From the NCBI GenBank assembly GCA_035300505.1, contig DATGVJ010000005.1, positions 1 through 61,316 of the forward strand: a stretch of DNA of 61,316 bases. The letters are read 5' to 3'. A program made the position numbers and the translations under genes. Below the pieces are notes generated by a model, which was not told the origin of the DNA, searched no databases, and saw nothing but the letters and a program-made list of their open reading frames with translations. Shown here piece after piece: positions 24,662 to 33,177 of this stretch (the stretch's first letter is position 1; each line of letters starts with the position of its first letter). This stretch comes from VAZQ01 sp035300505 (lineage in GTDB: Bacteria > Pseudomonadota > Alphaproteobacteria > Rhizobiales > Xanthobacteraceae).

Positions 24662-27600
24662 TCAATGCGCCTCTTCCCAATTCCCTGCTGCGCGTGCGTC
24701 GACTTGCAGCGGCACCGATAGCGACATGGCCGGCATCGGGGCTTCTTCCATCACCTTCTTGACGACTGGCAAGGTCTTGTCGACTTCGTCTTCCGGAATT
24801 TCGAAAATCAATTCGTCGTGGACCTGCAAGAGCATCTGTGCGCTGAGATTCTTTTTCGCCAGCGCTTCCTCCATCCGCACCATGGCACGGCGGATGATGT
24901 CGGCGGCGCTGCCCTGCAGGCGCGCATTGATGGCGGCGCGTTCATTGAAGGCACGGATCGAGGGATTGGAATTGCGGATGTCCGGATAATGGCACTTGCG
25001 CCCAAAGAGCGTGAGCACGTAGCCGTTCTTCTTGGCGAAGGTTTTGGTTTCCTCCATGTAGTCGCGGATGCCGGGGAAGCGCTCGAAATATTTCCTGATA
25101 TAGGCGCCGGCTTCTTCGCGTGCGATGCCAAGCTGGGCCGCCAGCCCGAAGGCGGAGATGCCGTAGATGATTCCGAAGTTGATTGCTTTGGCGCGGCGGC
25201 GGACTTCGCCCGGCATGTCCTTGATGGGGACGCCGAACATTTCGGACGCCGTCATGGCATGGATGTCGAGGCCGTCGCGGAAGGCTTGTCTCAACGTTGC
25301 GATATTGGCGATTTCGGCAAGCAGGCGCAGCTCGATTTGCGAATAGTCGGCGGAAGCGAGCTTCATGCCCGGCATGGCGATGAAGGCGCGCCTGATCTTG
25401 CGGCCCTCTTCGGTGCGGATCGGAATATTCTGCAGGTTCGGTTCGGACGAGGACAAGCGGCCGGTCGTGGTGGCGGCCAGCGCGTAGCTCGTATGGACAC
25501 GATGAGTGCCGGGATTGACGTAGCCCGGAAGCGCATCCGTATAGGTCGAGCGCAGTTTCGACACCTGCCGCCAGTCGAGGATTTTTTGCGGCAAGACCTG
25601 ACCCTGTTCGGCCAGATCTTCGAGCGCGCGCGCGCCGGTCGCCCATTGTCCGGTCTTGGTCTTGGCGCCGCCAGGCAGCCCGAGCTTTCCGAATAGGATG
25701 TCGCCGATTTGCCTGGGACTCCCTGGATTGAGCGGTTCGCCGGCGATTTCCTGGATTTCCGCTTCGAGCCCGGCGGCGCGCTGGGCGAATTCGCCCGAAA
25801 GGCGAGAGAGCACCTGCCGGTCGATCGAAATGCCGCGCCGTTCCATGCGCGCCAGCACCGCAACCATCGGTCGTTCCAAAGTTTCGTAGACGGTGGTCAT
25901 ATGTTCGGCGACGAGGCGCGGCTTGAGCACGCGCCAGAGCCGCAGCGCCATGTCGGCATCTTCGGCGGCATATTGCGTAGCTCGGTCGACGGGAACGCAA
26001 TCAAACGTGATCCGTGATTTGCCCGTGCCGGTGACCGCATCGAAGTCGATATTGACATGATCAAAGTAGCGCCTGGACAACGGATCAAGGCCGTGATCCG
26101 AGCGGCCGGCATCGAGCACATAGGACATCAGCATCGTGTCGTCGCAGGGCGTGACCGCAATGCCGCGCGTTCCAAAGACCTGCAAGTCGAACTTCAGGTT
26201 TTGACCCACCTTGAGGACGCTTCTGTCCTCAAGCAGCGGCTTCAGGGCGGCAAGTGCGTCATTCTCGGAAATCTGGTTTTCCGCGATCGAGCCGGCAAAC
26301 AAGCCGCCGCTTATGCCGTCGCCGCCTTCGCGATGGGCGAGCGGCACGTAACAGGCCTCGTTGGGCGCTAGCGCAAGCGAGAAGCCACACAGGGTCGCCT
26401 GCATGGGATCGAGGCTCGTCGTCTCGGTGTCGATGGCGACCACGCCCAAATCCAGCGCACGCGCAATCCAGGTCTTGAGTTGATCCAGCGTGCGCACGGT
26501 CTCGTAACGCGAGCGATCGACCTTGCTGTTGTGCGAAGCATCACTGCGTGTGGTCGCAAGCATCCGCGGCGTGATCTCGCCCTGCTGCTTATTCGGCTGC
26601 GCGCCCTGTGGCTTGAGCTCGCTCCCCGGGCGGGTGACAGGTGTTCCCGTTCCGGCGGGTTCAAGCGTTGATTCCTTTGGCTCCGTATCTACAGAAACAG
26701 GCGCGGCTTTGGGTAACACACGCAACGCTGGATCAGCTTCAATTTGCCCCGTTTCAATCTTGGCAAATTCCGCGACACGCTTGGTGAGCGTCGAAAACTC
26801 CATGGCCTTGAGAAATGCAACGAGTCGCTTGTAGTCGGGGTCATGTACCGCGAGGTCGGCAATCGGCACGTCGAGCGGCACATTGGTGTCGAGCGTCACC
26901 AATCGTTTTGACAGTGTCGCTTGGTCCTTACCGTCAAAAATCTTCTTTAAAGTTCCACCCATGACGCGAGAAACGCTGCGGACACGCAGCAGCAATTTGC
27001 AGAACTCATTGCCCGCACGCGCGAGTTTTTCGATGGTTTCCGAGTCGGCCGTAGGGTTGCCTTTCTTGTCCAACGGGAGGTCGCGGACGCCAAAGCGCGC
27101 AGACAACAGCCGTGTCACCTGTACGGCCGATCCGGCCTTCACGGATTCGTTCGCCAGAGCATCGAGTTCCTTCTGGAGCTGCCCGAGCGTTTCGCCAAGA
27201 CGGGATTCCAGGATCGCGGCATCTGCACTCAGGATGAAATCAAGCAAGCCCAATTCGTTGATCAGGGTTGCGGCGGCCTTCGGCCCGATACCCGCAACGC
27301 CCGGAACATTATCGACCGAGTCGCCGATCAGCGCCTGCAGATCGATCATCTTGTCGGGGGTGACGCCGAATTTGTCGACCACGCCGGCAATGCCGGTCCT
27401 GGTGTCCTTCATGGTGTCATAAAGGACGACGCACTCATTCACGAGCTGCATCAAGTCCTTGTCGGACGAAACGATCGTCATCGTGGCGCCCGCTTCGCAT
27501 GCTTGCCGTGTGTAGGTTGCGATCAGGTCGTCGGCTTCGAAACCTGCCTGCTCGAGACAGGGCAGGTCGAAGGCGCGCACCGCGTGACGGATCAAACCGA

Positions 27601-27979
27601 ATTGCGGGATCAGGTCGTCGGGCGGATCAGGCCGGTGGGCCTTGTAGTCCGGGTAAAATTCGGTGCGAAACGTTTTCTCCGATTTGTCGAACACGACCGC
27701 AAGATGCGTCGGGCGCTCCTCCGGCTTCATGTCGCGCAAGAGCTTCCAAAGCATATTGCAGAAGCCGAAGACGGCATTGAGCTGCAACCCGTCCGATTTG
27801 CGGGTCAGCGGGGGCAAGGCATGGTAGGCGCGGAAAATGTAGCCAGAACCGTCGACCAGGAAGACGTGATCGCCCTTTTTGAGCCCGGCCGCCTGTGCAG
27901 GGGGGGTGGGTGCCGTAGGCACCGTGTCGGCGATCGCCGTGGCGCTCGGCGGATTGGCTGGTTTGGGGTCCTTTGTCAT
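24662..27979 (-). CDS. polA: DNA polymerase I with an extra segment in the 5'-nuclease domain
   Basis: The protein has 1105 residues against about 930 in E. coli. The 5'-nuclease (about 37-400) has DGSGYIFRAYHAL, GFEADDLIATY and GDSVDNVPGVAGIGPK. A linker (405-490) leads to a proofreading domain with D517/E519 (AIDTET), NLKFD and YAAEDAD. The polymerase has a thumb (about 750-815), motif A with D878 (ADYSQIELR), motif B (RRRAKAINFGIIYG) and VHDE at 1053-1056. All catalytic residues look intact. Residues about 272-352 are an insertion resembling a family A thumb segment. A hairpin sits just before the ATG. Confidence 0.97.
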   Translation of the reverse strand: MTKDPKPANPPSATAIADTVPTAPTPPAQAAGLKKGDHVFLVDGSGYIFRAYHALPPLTRKSDGLQLNAVFGFCNMLWKLLRDMKPEERPTHLAVVFDKSEKTFRTEFYPDYKAHRPDPPDDLIPQFGLIRHAVRAFDLPCLEQAGFEADDLIATYTRQACEAGATMTIVSSDKDLMQLVNECVVLYDTMKDTRTGIAGVVDKFGVTPDKMIDLQALIGDSVDNVPGVAGIGPKAAATLINELGLLDFILSADAAILESRLGETLGQLQKELDALANESVKAGSAVQVTRLLSARFGVRDLPLDKKGNPTADSETIEKLARAGNEFCKLLLRVRSVSRVMGGTLKKIFDGKDQATLSKRLVTLDTNVPLDVPIADLAVHDPDYKRLVAFLKAMEFSTLTKRVAEFAKIETGQIEADPALRVLPKAAPVSVDTEPKESTLEPAGTGTPVTRPGSELKPQGAQPNKQQGEITPRMLATTRSDASHNSKVDRSRYETVRTLDQLKTWIARALDLGVVAIDTETTSLDPMQATLCGFSLALAPNEACYVPLAHREGGDGISGGLFAGSIAENQISENDALAALKPLLEDRSVLKVGQNLKFDLQVFGTRGIAVTPCDDTMLMSYVLDAGRSDHGLDPLSRRYFDHVNIDFDAVTGTGKSRITFDCVPVDRATQYAAEDADMALRLWRVLKPRLVAEHMTTVYETLERPMVAVLARMERRGISIDRQVLSRLSGEFAQRAAGLEAEIQEIAGEPLNPGSPRQIGDILFGKLGLPGGAKTKTGQWATGARALEDLAEQGQVLPQKILDWRQVSKLRSTYTDALPGYVNPGTHRVHTSYALAATTTGRLSSSEPNLQNIPIRTEEGRKIRRAFIAMPGMKLASADYSQIELRLLAEIANIATLRQAFRDGLDIHAMTASEMFGVPIKDMPGEVRRRAKAINFGIIYGISAFGLAAQLGIAREEAGAYIRKYFERFPGIRDYMEETKTFAKKNGYVLTLFGRKCHYPDIRNSNPSIRAFNERAAINARLQGSAADIIRRAMVRMEEALAKKNLSAQMLLQVHDELIFEIPEDEVDKTLPVVKKVMEEAPMPAMSLSVPLQVDARAAGNWEEAH
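26924..27166 (-). other. Extra segment in PolA resembling a polymerase thumb
   Basis: Residues 272-352 of PolA interrupt the helix between ESRLGETLGQLQKE and SKRLVTL, where other PolA proteins run straight through. The segment has the order GS--Q+--LL---FGV, KKGNPTADSETIEKLA, LLLRVRSVS and GTLKKIFDGKD. That order matches thumb regions of family A polymerases, including this protein's own 750-815 (NPGSPRQIGDILF, GARALEDLA, DWRQVSKLRSTY). The reading frame is kept. Confidence 0.6.
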
Positions 27980-27980
27980 G

Positions 27981-28002
27981 CCCCGGACTTAACATTCCGG
28001 GG
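27981..28002 (-). promoter_or_regulatory. Hairpin just upstream of the polA start
   Basis: CCCCGGA (27981-27987) pairs with TCCGGGG (27996-28002) across an 8-base loop, ending two bases from the polA ATG. In mRNA it would cover the only purine-rich stretch before the start and could limit initiation. Confidence 0.5.
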
Positions 28003-28183
28003 GCCAAATCGCCACCGGGTTCGCCGTTTGGTCCTGGGGCCTTTTCGGCAAAGGTGTGCGGACGTGGCAATGGTTTCGACCGGGCTACTGGACCGCCCGG
28101 TGTAATACATCGCCGGCGCCGCTAAGGCCCTTTGGTGCCGGCCATGATGTTGTCCGTGGTCACCAACCGCCTTGGCACCAATA

Positions 28184-29242
28184 CTATTGCGACGGCTGTT
28201 GCGCGGTTCGCAACTCCATCGGCGCCTTCGGCGCCAGCCAGAAACGTTCCGGCCGCTCGAACATGAAGCGGAACCAAGTGTGCCGAACCGCCCAGTAGAT
28301 CAACAGTGCCCCCACGACTCCCGCGATGGTGACGAGGGCCGATAGGGTGCCGATGTCGCTGATCCAGCCGAATTTGAGGAGGACCGAGCGGGTGGCCGCC
28401 ATCGGCAGGAAGAACGCGAGGTAGATGACGATCGAGTTGGCGCCGCAATACCGCAACGGCTTGAACCAGCCGCTTTGGGCCAAAAGGGCGGAGAGCGAGA
28501 CCACCGCGGCTGCGCCTGCAAGCCCGAGCACAAGCGACATGACGGGAAGTTCGGCCAGCCCGTTGAAAACCAGTAGCCCGTTGACGATGCCCCATGCGAT
28601 GAGGCCGGCCAATGTCATTGCGGGGGCGCTTTGGGCCGTTTCGGCCAATGTGAAGACACGCGCCGCGAACAGATAGCCGATATAGAAGAACACGAATCGG
28701 CTCGCGAATTCATCGATGACGGTGTGGCCGGTATGGATCGCGGCAGTGTGCAGCGCGGCGGCTACGGCCAGGACGGCGTAAGACGGGATGCGAACACTGC
28801 GCGCGAGCTTGGTCACCACGAAGAAGATCGGCAGGAGATAGATGAACCAGAGCGTGCCAAACGGTTCCCAGAATGACTCGATGTAAAGCCACGCCGTGCC
28901 GAGCGCGCCATGCTCATTTATGAAAATGGGTGCTTTCACCGCGAACTGGATCGCGGTCCACAGCAGGTAGAAATAAACGAAATGGAGAACTTTGCGATCG
29001 AGATAAGTGCGCCAATCGCGGTCGATCACCTGCGCCAGGAACAGGCCGGAGATCAGGAAGAAATCAGGCATGCGAAATGGCTTGGCAAAGGCGACGACCG
29101 TATGCAGCCAGCCCTCCTGTCCGGCGGCCTGCCCGACGCCGAGCGTCGAATGCATCATCACGACGAAAATGATGCAAAATCCCTTGGAGTAGTCGACCCA
29201 GTCGACGCGCTGGCGTGTCGTGGTATTGCCGGTGGTATGCAT
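28184..29242 (-). CDS. Acyltransferase-3 family integral membrane protein
   Basis: About 352 residues with roughly ten membrane segments. The N-terminus RVDWVDYSKGFCIIFVVMMHST contains the family's R...D...K pattern and catalytic-type histidine, and MPDFFLISGLFL follows as the second signature. Such proteins (OafB, OpgC, Fthfs-type) acylate polysaccharides, glucans or lipids at the inner membrane. ATG at 29242 is used; an ATG at 29293 is possible but has poor ribosome-site spacing. Two CtrA-type boxes lie 88-128 bp upstream. The substrate cannot be inferred. 27980-28183 holds no gene. Confidence 0.85.
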   Translation of the reverse strand: MHTTGNTTTRQRVDWVDYSKGFCIIFVVMMHSTLGVGQAAGQEGWLHTVVAFAKPFRMPDFFLISGLFLAQVIDRDWRTYLDRKVLHFVYFYLLWTAIQFAVKAPIFINEHGALGTAWLYIESFWEPFGTLWFIYLLPIFFVVTKLARSVRIPSYAVLAVAAALHTAAIHTGHTVIDEFASRFVFFYIGYLFAARVFTLAETAQSAPAMTLAGLIAWGIVNGLLVFNGLAELPVMSLVLGLAGAAAVVSLSALLAQSGWFKPLRYCGANSIVIYLAFFLPMAATRSVLLKFGWISDIGTLSALVTIAGVVGALLIYWAVRHTWFRFMFERPERFWLAPKAPMELRTAQQPSQ

Positions 29243-29329
29243 GGGGGCCGTTCCGGTTTGCAATTGGCCCCAATACCGCGAAAGGAGTTGCATTCCGCTT
29301 TACGAACCTCGCGAATGACACTCGATTGG

Positions 29330-29346
29330 TTAATTCAGTGTTAACC
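29330..29346. promoter_or_regulatory. CtrA-type box 1 (TTAA-N7-TTAACC)
   Basis: TTAA (29330-29333), seven bases TTCAGTG, then TTAACC (29341-29346) is a perfect match to the full CtrA recognition pattern known from Caulobacter and other alphaproteobacteria. It lies between the acyltransferase (minus) and hrpB (plus) genes. Binding is inferred. Confidence 0.6.
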
Positions 29347-29353
29347 ATGCGGT

Positions 29354-29370
29354 TTAACTAAGTGTTAACC
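29354..29370. promoter_or_regulatory. CtrA-type box 2 (TTAA-N7-TTAACC)
   Basis: TTAA (29354-29357), seven bases CTAAGTG, then TTAACC (29365-29370) is a second perfect match in the same orientation, 24 bp from the first. The shared 12-mer AGTGTTAACCAT (29337-29348 and 29361-29372) makes this a direct repeat. It ends four bases before the hrpB ATG at 29374. Confidence 0.6.
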
Positions 29371-29373
29371 ATC

Positions 29374-31860
29374 ATGCCCTTTGAGACTTCCCTTCCCATT
29401 GATGAAGCGCTGCCGGAATTGACCGCGGCGCTGCGCGCAGGTTCGACCGCCGTGCTGGTTGCGCCGCCCGGTGCCGGCAAGACCACACGGGTGCCGCTGG
29501 TGCTGGCGCAGGAACCGTGGAGCAACGGCGCTAAGATCATCGTGCTGGAGCCGCGCAGACTCGCGGCCCGTGCGGCCGCTTCACGCATGGCGGCGACGCT
29601 TGGCGAACCGGTTGGCGCCACAGTCGGGTACCGCGTCCGGTTTGGTTCAAAAGTGTCGCGCAAGACGCGGATCGAGGTCGTCACCGAGGGGATATTCACC
29701 CGCATGGTGCTTGACGATGCCGGGCTCGACGGTGTCGCGGCGGTATTGTTCGACGAATTTCACGAGCGTTCGCTGGACGCCGACCTCGGCCTGGCTCTGG
29801 CCCGCGATGTGCAACTGGGCTTGCGTGAGGATTTGCGGCTCCTGGTGATGTCCGCCACCATCGACGGCGCGCGTATTGCACGTGCCTTGGGCGATGCACC
29901 GGTGATCGAAAGCCAGGGCCGCGCCTTCCCGGTCGACACACGCTATGTGGGGCGTGATCCGCGCACCCCCATTGAACGTGAAGTTGCCGACACGGTGGCG
30001 CGGGCGCTGCGCGCCGAATCCGGATCGGTGTTGGCGTTTCTTCCTGGTGCCGGCGAAATCCGCCGGACTGAAACCTTCCTGCGGGAGCGGATTACCGATC
30101 CTTTGGTCGACATCGTTGCTCTATATGGTGCGCTCGACGCAACTGTGCAGGATCGCGCCATCGCGCCTGCGCCGGCGGGACGGCGCAAGGTCGTGCTGGC
30201 GACGTCGATTGCCGAGACCTCGCTCACGATCGAAGGTGTGCGCATCGTGGTGGATTGCGGATTGTCGCGCGTGCCGCGTTACGAGCCCGACGTCGGATTG
30301 ACGCGGCTTGAAACTGTGCGGGTCTCGCGCGCATCTGCCGACCAGCGCCGTGGCCGCGCCGGACGCACCGAGCCCGGCGTCTGCTACCGGCTCTGGGATG
30401 AGCCGCAGACCGCGTCGCTGCAGGCGGCACAGGATCCTGAGATTCTCAGCGCCGATCTTGCAAGTCTTGTTCTCGATCTTGCGCATTGGGGTGTCACTGA
30501 TCCGGCCGCGCTTAGCTTTCTTGATCAGCCGCCGCGTGCGGCGCTGGCCGAAGCCAGGTCGCTCCTGGTGTCCCTTGGAGCGATCGAGGGCGACGGGCGC
30601 ATGACCGACATGGGCCGGCAGCTTCGGCAATTGCCGTTGCCGCCAAGGCTTGCCCGCATGGTCGTGAGCGCCGCGAAATTGGGGGAGGCCGAACGGGCAG
30701 CCGAAATTGCTCTCCTGCTGACCGAGCGCGGCCTTGGCGGCCAAGACGTCGATCTTGCGCATCGCTTCGACGCGCTGCGGCGTGATCGTTCGCGCCGGGC
30801 CGACGAGGCGAGGGCAATGGCGCGGCGCTGGGCGGAACTCGCGGGTTCGAAAGACGGCGCAGCCGAAATTTCTCCCGGCGTCCTACTGGCGCTTGCTTAC
30901 CCGGATCGTGTGGCGCGCAACCGCGGCGCCGGCGGCGCAGCCGCCGCATTCGTGCTTGCCAACGGGCGAGGTGCCTATGTGGAGCCAACTTCCGCATTGG
31001 CGCGCGAGCCATATCTCGCTGTTGCGGAGATTTCGGGGTCGGCAGCGCTTGGGCGCATCGTGCTCGCTGCCGCTCTTACGTTGACGGAGATCGAACAGCA
31101 TTTTTCGGAAAAAATTGAAAATCGCGATGAGATCTCGTTTGACGAAAAGAGTTTGAGCTTGCGCGGGCGGCGGCTGCGCCGATTGGGCGCCGTGACGCTC
31201 ACCGAACAGACGATGCGGGTTGAGGCTTCGGAGGCCACCGCACGGATGCTGGCGGAAGGTATTGCGCGGGTTGGAATCGACCGCCTGCCTTGGAGCAAGG
31301 CGCTTCGACAATGGCGTGACCGCGTGATGTTCCTGCGGCGCCAAGAGGGCAAGGATTCTTTGGGTGACGAATGGCCGCAACTATCGGACGCGGGGCTCGC
31401 CGCCACGGCCGCCGGCTGGCTAGCCTCGGCACTCGACGGCAAGACCGCGCTGGCGGATCTTGGTGCCGAGAATTTGAGCGAAGCGTTGCACGCCATGCTG
31501 CCGTGGAAACTCAAGCAACGGCTCGATGACGAGGCGCCGACGCACTTCGCGGCGCCGTCCGGCTCCGTAGTGCCAATCGATTATGAGGCGGAAGAAGGCC
31601 CCAAATTGTCGATCCGCGTGCAGGAATTGTTTGGGCTTGCGCGCCATCCCACCGTGGCGGGGGGCCGCGTGGCGCTTGTCGTCGAACTGCTCTCGCCGGC
31701 GCATCGGCCCGTGCAGGTGACCCGCGATTTGCCCGGGTTCTGGCGCGGCAGCTATGGGGCGGTCAAAACCGAAATGAAGGGGAGATATCCACGCCATCCA
31801 TGGCCCGACGACCCCCTGACGGCTCCACCGACGCGGCGCGCGAAGCCCAAGGGGCAATGA
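29374..31860 (+). CDS. hrpB: ATP-dependent helicase HrpB
   Basis: The DEAH-type helicase has 828 residues. Walker A APPGAGKTTRVP has K36. The DEFHERS box, SAT motif (LLVMSATIDG), ATSIAETSLTIEGVRIVVD and QRRGRAGRTEPGVCYRLW (motifs V and VI) follow, then ratchet/OB-like and HrpB C-terminal regions (LSPAHRPVQVTRDLPGFWRGSY). HrpB is a conserved putative RNA helicase of unclear role. ATG 29374 is chosen; an in-frame GTG at 29362 lies inside CtrA-type box 2. No ribosome site is evident, so translation may be leaderless or weak. An inverted repeat begins at the stop codon. Confidence 0.95.
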   Translation: MPFETSLPIDEALPELTAALRAGSTAVLVAPPGAGKTTRVPLVLAQEPWSNGAKIIVLEPRRLAARAAASRMAATLGEPVGATVGYRVRFGSKVSRKTRIEVVTEGIFTRMVLDDAGLDGVAAVLFDEFHERSLDADLGLALARDVQLGLREDLRLLVMSATIDGARIARALGDAPVIESQGRAFPVDTRYVGRDPRTPIEREVADTVARALRAESGSVLAFLPGAGEIRRTETFLRERITDPLVDIVALYGALDATVQDRAIAPAPAGRRKVVLATSIAETSLTIEGVRIVVDCGLSRVPRYEPDVGLTRLETVRVSRASADQRRGRAGRTEPGVCYRLWDEPQTASLQAAQDPEILSADLASLVLDLAHWGVTDPAALSFLDQPPRAALAEARSLLVSLGAIEGDGRMTDMGRQLRQLPLPPRLARMVVSAAKLGEAERAAEIALLLTERGLGGQDVDLAHRFDALRRDRSRRADEARAMARRWAELAGSKDGAAEISPGVLLALAYPDRVARNRGAGGAAAAFVLANGRGAYVEPTSALAREPYLAVAEISGSAALGRIVLAAALTLTEIEQHFSEKIENRDEISFDEKSLSLRGRRLRRLGAVTLTEQTMRVEASEATARMLAEGIARVGIDRLPWSKALRQWRDRVMFLRRQEGKDSLGDEWPQLSDAGLAATAAGWLASALDGKTALADLGAENLSEALHAMLPWKLKQRLDDEAPTHFAAPSGSVVPIDYEAEEGPKLSIRVQELFGLARHPTVAGGRVALVVELLSPAHRPVQVTRDLPGFWRGSYGAVKTEMKGRYPRHPWPDDPLTAPPTRRAKPKGQ

Positions 31861-31883
31861 AAGAACAATCTATTGTTCTTTCA
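31858..31883. terminator. Perfect inverted repeat at the hrpB stop codon
   Basis: TGAAAGAACAAT (31858-31869) and ATTGTTCTTTCA (31872-31883) are 12-bp perfect arms separated by CT, and the hrpB stop TGA is the first triplet. It is AT-rich. As RNA it would form a hairpin with U-rich 3' arm and may end hrpB transcription; as DNA it could be a protein site. The rest of 31884-32039 is AT-rich, without a gene, and probably holds the promoter of the next gene. Confidence 0.5.
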
Positions 31884-32039
31884 TTAGATCGTATTTGATC
31901 AATCGGGCTTACGCGTTGGTCATCAGAAGTTGAAAGGGTGTGAGATACCGTAAGCTTCAGTAGGCTGAATTTGGTATTCGAGTGTTGGGTTCGGACGATT
32001 TTATGAGTTCTGAAACTGTCAGATCGGAAATGGTGAAGC

Positions 32040-32543
32040 ATGACTCGTGTGTTCATTATAGGTGCGGTGTTCATGGCGTTGGTCGTGGTGGCGGTACAAC
32101 AATTGGAGAAGGTTGGCCAGGTGCCGCCCTCTGCTGCCATGGTCAAGCCCAACTCGCCGCCCGCCCCCGCCAATTCGCGCACCATGGTGATCAAGGCTGG
32201 ATCCGGCGGGCACTTCGAGGTCGATGCTCGCGTCGATGGGCGTCGCCTGGCGATGATTGTCGATACCGGGGCCTCGCAGATCGCGCTGCGTGCAAGCGAT
32301 GCAGCTCGTGCGGGCTTCCATCCTGCGCAGCGCGATTATTCGATCAAGGTGATGACTGCGAACGGCGAAGGCCGTGCCGCGCGCGTGGACCTCGGCAGGG
32401 TCGAGCTCGGAGATATCGTGGTACGTGACGTCGTGGCGATCGTCATGCCCGACGAAATGTTGGCGGTTAACCTCCTCGGCATGTCCTTTCTGTCGCGCGT
32501 GCGCTGGTCACACGAGCGCGGAAACTTGGTTCTCGAGCAGTAG
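32040..32543 (+). CDS. TIGR02281-type clan AA (retropepsin-like) aspartic protease
   Basis: The 167-residue protein has an N-terminal membrane segment (VFIIGAVFMALVVVAV) and a proline-rich spacer, then a single-lobe aspartyl protease domain with catalytic D75 in IVDTGASQIAL and a flap/hydrophobic-Gly motif near AVNLLGMSFLSRV. It should act as a membrane-anchored periplasmic homodimer. Substrates of this bacterial family are largely unknown. The start ATG at 32040 has only a moderate GGAAA site. It stands alone between the hrpB inverted repeat and the RND remnant. Confidence 0.85.
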   Translation: MTRVFIIGAVFMALVVVAVQQLEKVGQVPPSAAMVKPNSPPAPANSRTMVIKAGSGGHFEVDARVDGRRLAMIVDTGASQIALRASDAARAGFHPAQRDYSIKVMTANGEGRAARVDLGRVELGDIVVRDVVAIVMPDEMLAVNLLGMSFLSRVRWSHERGNLVLEQ

Positions 32544-32578
32544 ATGCTCATCCCGCACCTTCGAGGGCGGAACTAAGA

Positions 32579-33119
32579 GGATACATCATTCTCGGCATTC
32601 TCTACGAAAGCTTCATTCACCCTTTGACCATCCTTTCGACGCTGCCGTCCGCCTGCATCGGCGCGCTGTTTGCACTGCGGATGGGAAGCATGGATTTGTC
32701 CGTGATCGGCATTATCGGGATCATATTGTTGATCGGCATCGTCAAGAAGAACGGCTTCATGCTGGTCGACTTTGCCATAGCGGGCGAACGTGACCGCCAC
32801 TTGCCGCCGCTCGCGGCCATCCGGGAGGCCTGCCTGATGCGTTTCCGCCCGATCCTCATGACAACGGCGGCCGCAATGCTGGCGGGCGTGCCGCTCGCGA
32901 TCGGTCATGGCACCGGCTCGGAAATGCGTCAGCCGCTGGGCTATGCCATGGTCGGCGGTCTCGCGGTCAGTCAAATCCTGACGCTCTAAAATCCTGACGC
33001 TCTATACGACCTCGGTCGTATATCTCTATCTGGATCGCCTGCAAGCGTGGCTGTTCGGCACCAAGAATGGTCGCGATGGTGAGCTTGAGACCGTCCACAC
33101 CGTCGCCGCGGAAGGATGA
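32579..33119 (+). pseudogene. RND efflux permease C-terminal remnant, frameshifted
   Basis: The frame reads YIILGILYESFIHPLTILS, then IGIIGIILLIGIVKKNGFMLVDFA and FRPILMTTAAAMLAGVPLA, the last membrane domain of AcrB/MdtB-type RND pumps, which total about 1040 residues. Everything upstream of YIILG is missing, so the gene was cut by a deletion. A perfect 16-bp tandem duplication (32973-33004) then stops the frame at 32987-32989; deleting one copy restores LTLYTTSVVYLYLDRLQAW and a normal C-terminus ending at 33117-33119. Both lesions make it non-functional. Confidence 0.85.
32973..33004 (+). repeat. 16-bp perfect tandem duplication
   Basis: AAATCCTGACGCTCTA occurs at 32973-32988 and immediately again at 32989-33004. 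It lies inside the RND remnant and shifts its frame by one base. Confidence 0.97.
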
Positions 33120-33177
33120 TGTGGGCGCCGTTGCTTTCGGCCTCGCATCGGCTCAAGGAATTCGATAAAATTCCAGC

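Noticed and set aside
32374..32793. 139-codon plus-strand frame overlapping the retropepsin gene and RND remnant
   Set aside because: Out of frame with both recognisable coding sequences and without similarity to anything I know.
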